Source: Strigops habroptila (lineage: Eukaryota; Chordata; Aves; Psittaciformes; Psittacidae). From it: a stretch of 64,000 nucleotides of DNA. Positions 62,301 to 64,000 of the stretch are shown one piece after another (the first letter of the stretch is position 1; each line of letters opens with the position of its first letter). The translations under genes and the position numbers were made by a program. The stretch is taken from assembly GCF_004027225.2 (NCBI RefSeq), contig NC_044278.2, positions 2,852,001 to 2,916,000 of the forward strand. Direction: 5' to 3'. A model generated the notes under the pieces. The model did not search any database and was not told where the DNA came from. It saw only the letters and a list, made by a program, of their open reading frames with translations.

Positions 62301-64000
62301 TGTACTTTGTTAAGGCATGGATTGAGGGTTTAGTAGAGCTCACCTGCCAGTACCTGGGATTGTTCTGTCCACCTCTCAGGCTGCTGCTATCCACAGAATT
62401 TCCCAGAATTCATACTATTAACCAGCAGCTGTTCCCATGTTGGGCTTTTGAACCCTGAAAATGAGGGCTCAACCCTTCCTGTTCCCACTCAAGCAACTCA
62501 ATTCTCAACTGAAAAAAAACAGGGGGATAAAGTAACCACAGAAAAAAAACCATTTGCATTTCAAAGATCAATCAACTCGAAAAGCCAACATCCTGTTTTG
62601 GGCTGGGTTTGAACATCAGTTCCTCCAACAATGGCAAGCTGACAGGAAGTGAACGTGAGCAGTGTTTTCTAGGGGAAACTCGCCGTTCGAACCCACCTTT
62701 CTGCTGTGTTCTGAAGCATCTGCTCCCACCGACACTGCCCTTGCCCCTCAGCATTAAACTCACACTGTGGACATTAAGCCTCACCCTCCCTCTTCAGGGA
62801 GTTATCAGCAGGAAATGAAGTCAGTTGGAACGCTTTGTACCATCGACATTTCTTGCTCTAACTCTGCAGCTGCAGCGACGCATGCCTGGGAGCACACACG
62901 CACACACACACGCTCACGTGCCAGGCACTGTGCACTCCTGGGAATGGTGTGAATGGGAAAGCCCCGTTAGCAAAGAGGCTTGAATTAAATGAAAGGACGT
63001 GGCTGTAAGTGATTCTTGCTAATCTGTGCTGGACAAGGAGGGTGAGACTGCGTGTGTTGTGTGGTAGCCACATAAAAAAGTAAGCGATACAGACTAACTG
63101 AAAGATTGAATCATTTCACGTGTTCCTGACTGTCGGCCTGCGCCTGCCTGCTAACAGCATGGTTCAGACTAAGCAGGCTTCTTAACTCTCAGGCTCTGGG
63201 CAAAAGCCTGTCCCTAAGCAGAGTGAAGTTAGGAAAATGCGGGACTGTACAGGGACCATTTCACTTGCCATGCTCTGCTTGTGATAACGAGCCCACGCTG
63301 AGGTGGACCACCCCAACTCATATGAGGCCACTTGGGGCTGGTGGGTGGTGTACAGGTGGACAGCGCCATCTCTTGCAGCACCTGAATTTCTTTGGAGAGC
63401 TCTTCTTTCATTGCTGATCGCCTGACTTCAGAGAACATACTCAGCTGGGGCATTAAGAGGCAACAGCTGCATCCCATTATACTAATATAGTGATGGGACA
63501 AATATTATCAGCATCAGCCACTGACAGCTTGCTTTTAGACTGAATGACTCCTCTACTAGTTATTGGTTTTACAACTCAACAAGGCTTAATATAAACAAAC
63601 AAAAAGTTACAGCCAGAACATGGGTGCTGACACGATTCCAGGTATCTGTGCTGGATACAAGCACGGGTTTGATTATGTTGTTCTCAGGCCAGTCCTGCTG
63701 CCAATCTCAACATCCTAGTGTCACAGCTGGCCCTCACAACAGCTTCCTCCCCACGCAGCCCAACCTCCGACTGAACAGCAAGAATTTCAGACTGAACATG
63801 GAATAACTCCTCTGGTCCCTAACAGGTTATGCACAGAGGAAGCTTGCCTTGCCACTGCCTGTGTGGTGGCTGTTAAAAACATAAAAGGACTTTCAGCTGA
63901 GTATCAGGCCAGTGCTATATTCATTTTACCTATCTTCAAAAAATACACTTATGAAAGGATCAGAAGCTAAATTCCCAACCATGTTAATTCAGGAACTTTG
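59311..64000. other. Region upstream of RCSD1, no gene seen
   Basis: In human the next gene on this side is CREG1 (from memory); no CREG1-like sequence was recognised here, so it probably lies beyond the window. C/T-rich DNA at 59430-59660 gives overlapping spurious frames. Confidence 0.5.
62895..62915 (+). repeat. Short (CA)n-type repeat
   Basis: CACACACGCACACACACACG, an imperfect dinucleotide run in otherwise unremarkable DNA upstream of RCSD1. Confidence 0.8.

Noticed and set aside
59400-64000. CREG1, expected next to RCSD1 from human gene order
   Set aside because: No signal peptide exon or conserved CREG block was seen; probably outside the window.

Overview
The window is nuclear DNA from a bird. 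CR1 LINE 3' ends with the avian tail (ATTCTATGATTCTGTGATTCT-like) recur on both strands, two stretches look like avian endogenous-retrovirus LTRs, genes are split by long introns, and CpG islands mark promoters. There is no bacterial gene organisation and no CRISPR array.

Two protein genes can be recognised, both on the minus strand. RCSD1 (CapZ-interacting protein, CapZIP) runs from its start codon at 59064 to its stop at 27023 in six coding exons that all join in phase 0, predicting 365 residues. MPZL1 (myelin protein zero-like 1, PZR) is represented only by exon 1 (16050-15951), inside a CpG island; its first intron then runs off the left end of the window. From what I remember of human 1q24, RCSD1 and MPZL1 are also neighbours there in the same orientation, which supports both calls.

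Layout: 1-15950 is presumed MPZL1 intron 1, with three plus-strand CR1 pieces, two LTR-like pieces and one unidentified 96-codon reading frame. 15360-16570 is the MPZL1 promoter island. 16570-27010 is intergenic, with a minus-strand and a plus-strand CR1, and a second CpG island (about 21320-22990) holding two convergent proline tRNA genes, AGG on the plus strand and CGG on the minus strand. 27010-59200 is RCSD1, including a 24.6-kb first intron. 59200-64000 lies upstream of RCSD1 and shows no gene.

RCSD1 encodes a regulator of the actin capping protein CapZ and MPZL1 a cell-surface immunoglobulin-domain signalling protein; nothing suggests they are co-regulated beyond adjacency. The two tRNA genes are independent RNA polymerase III units between them. 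I found no convincing new multi-gene system. The items most worth checking are the unidentified reading frame at 5564-5854, the near-identical tRNA pair, the splice donor embedded in a tetranucleotide repeat, and several perfect inverted repeats.
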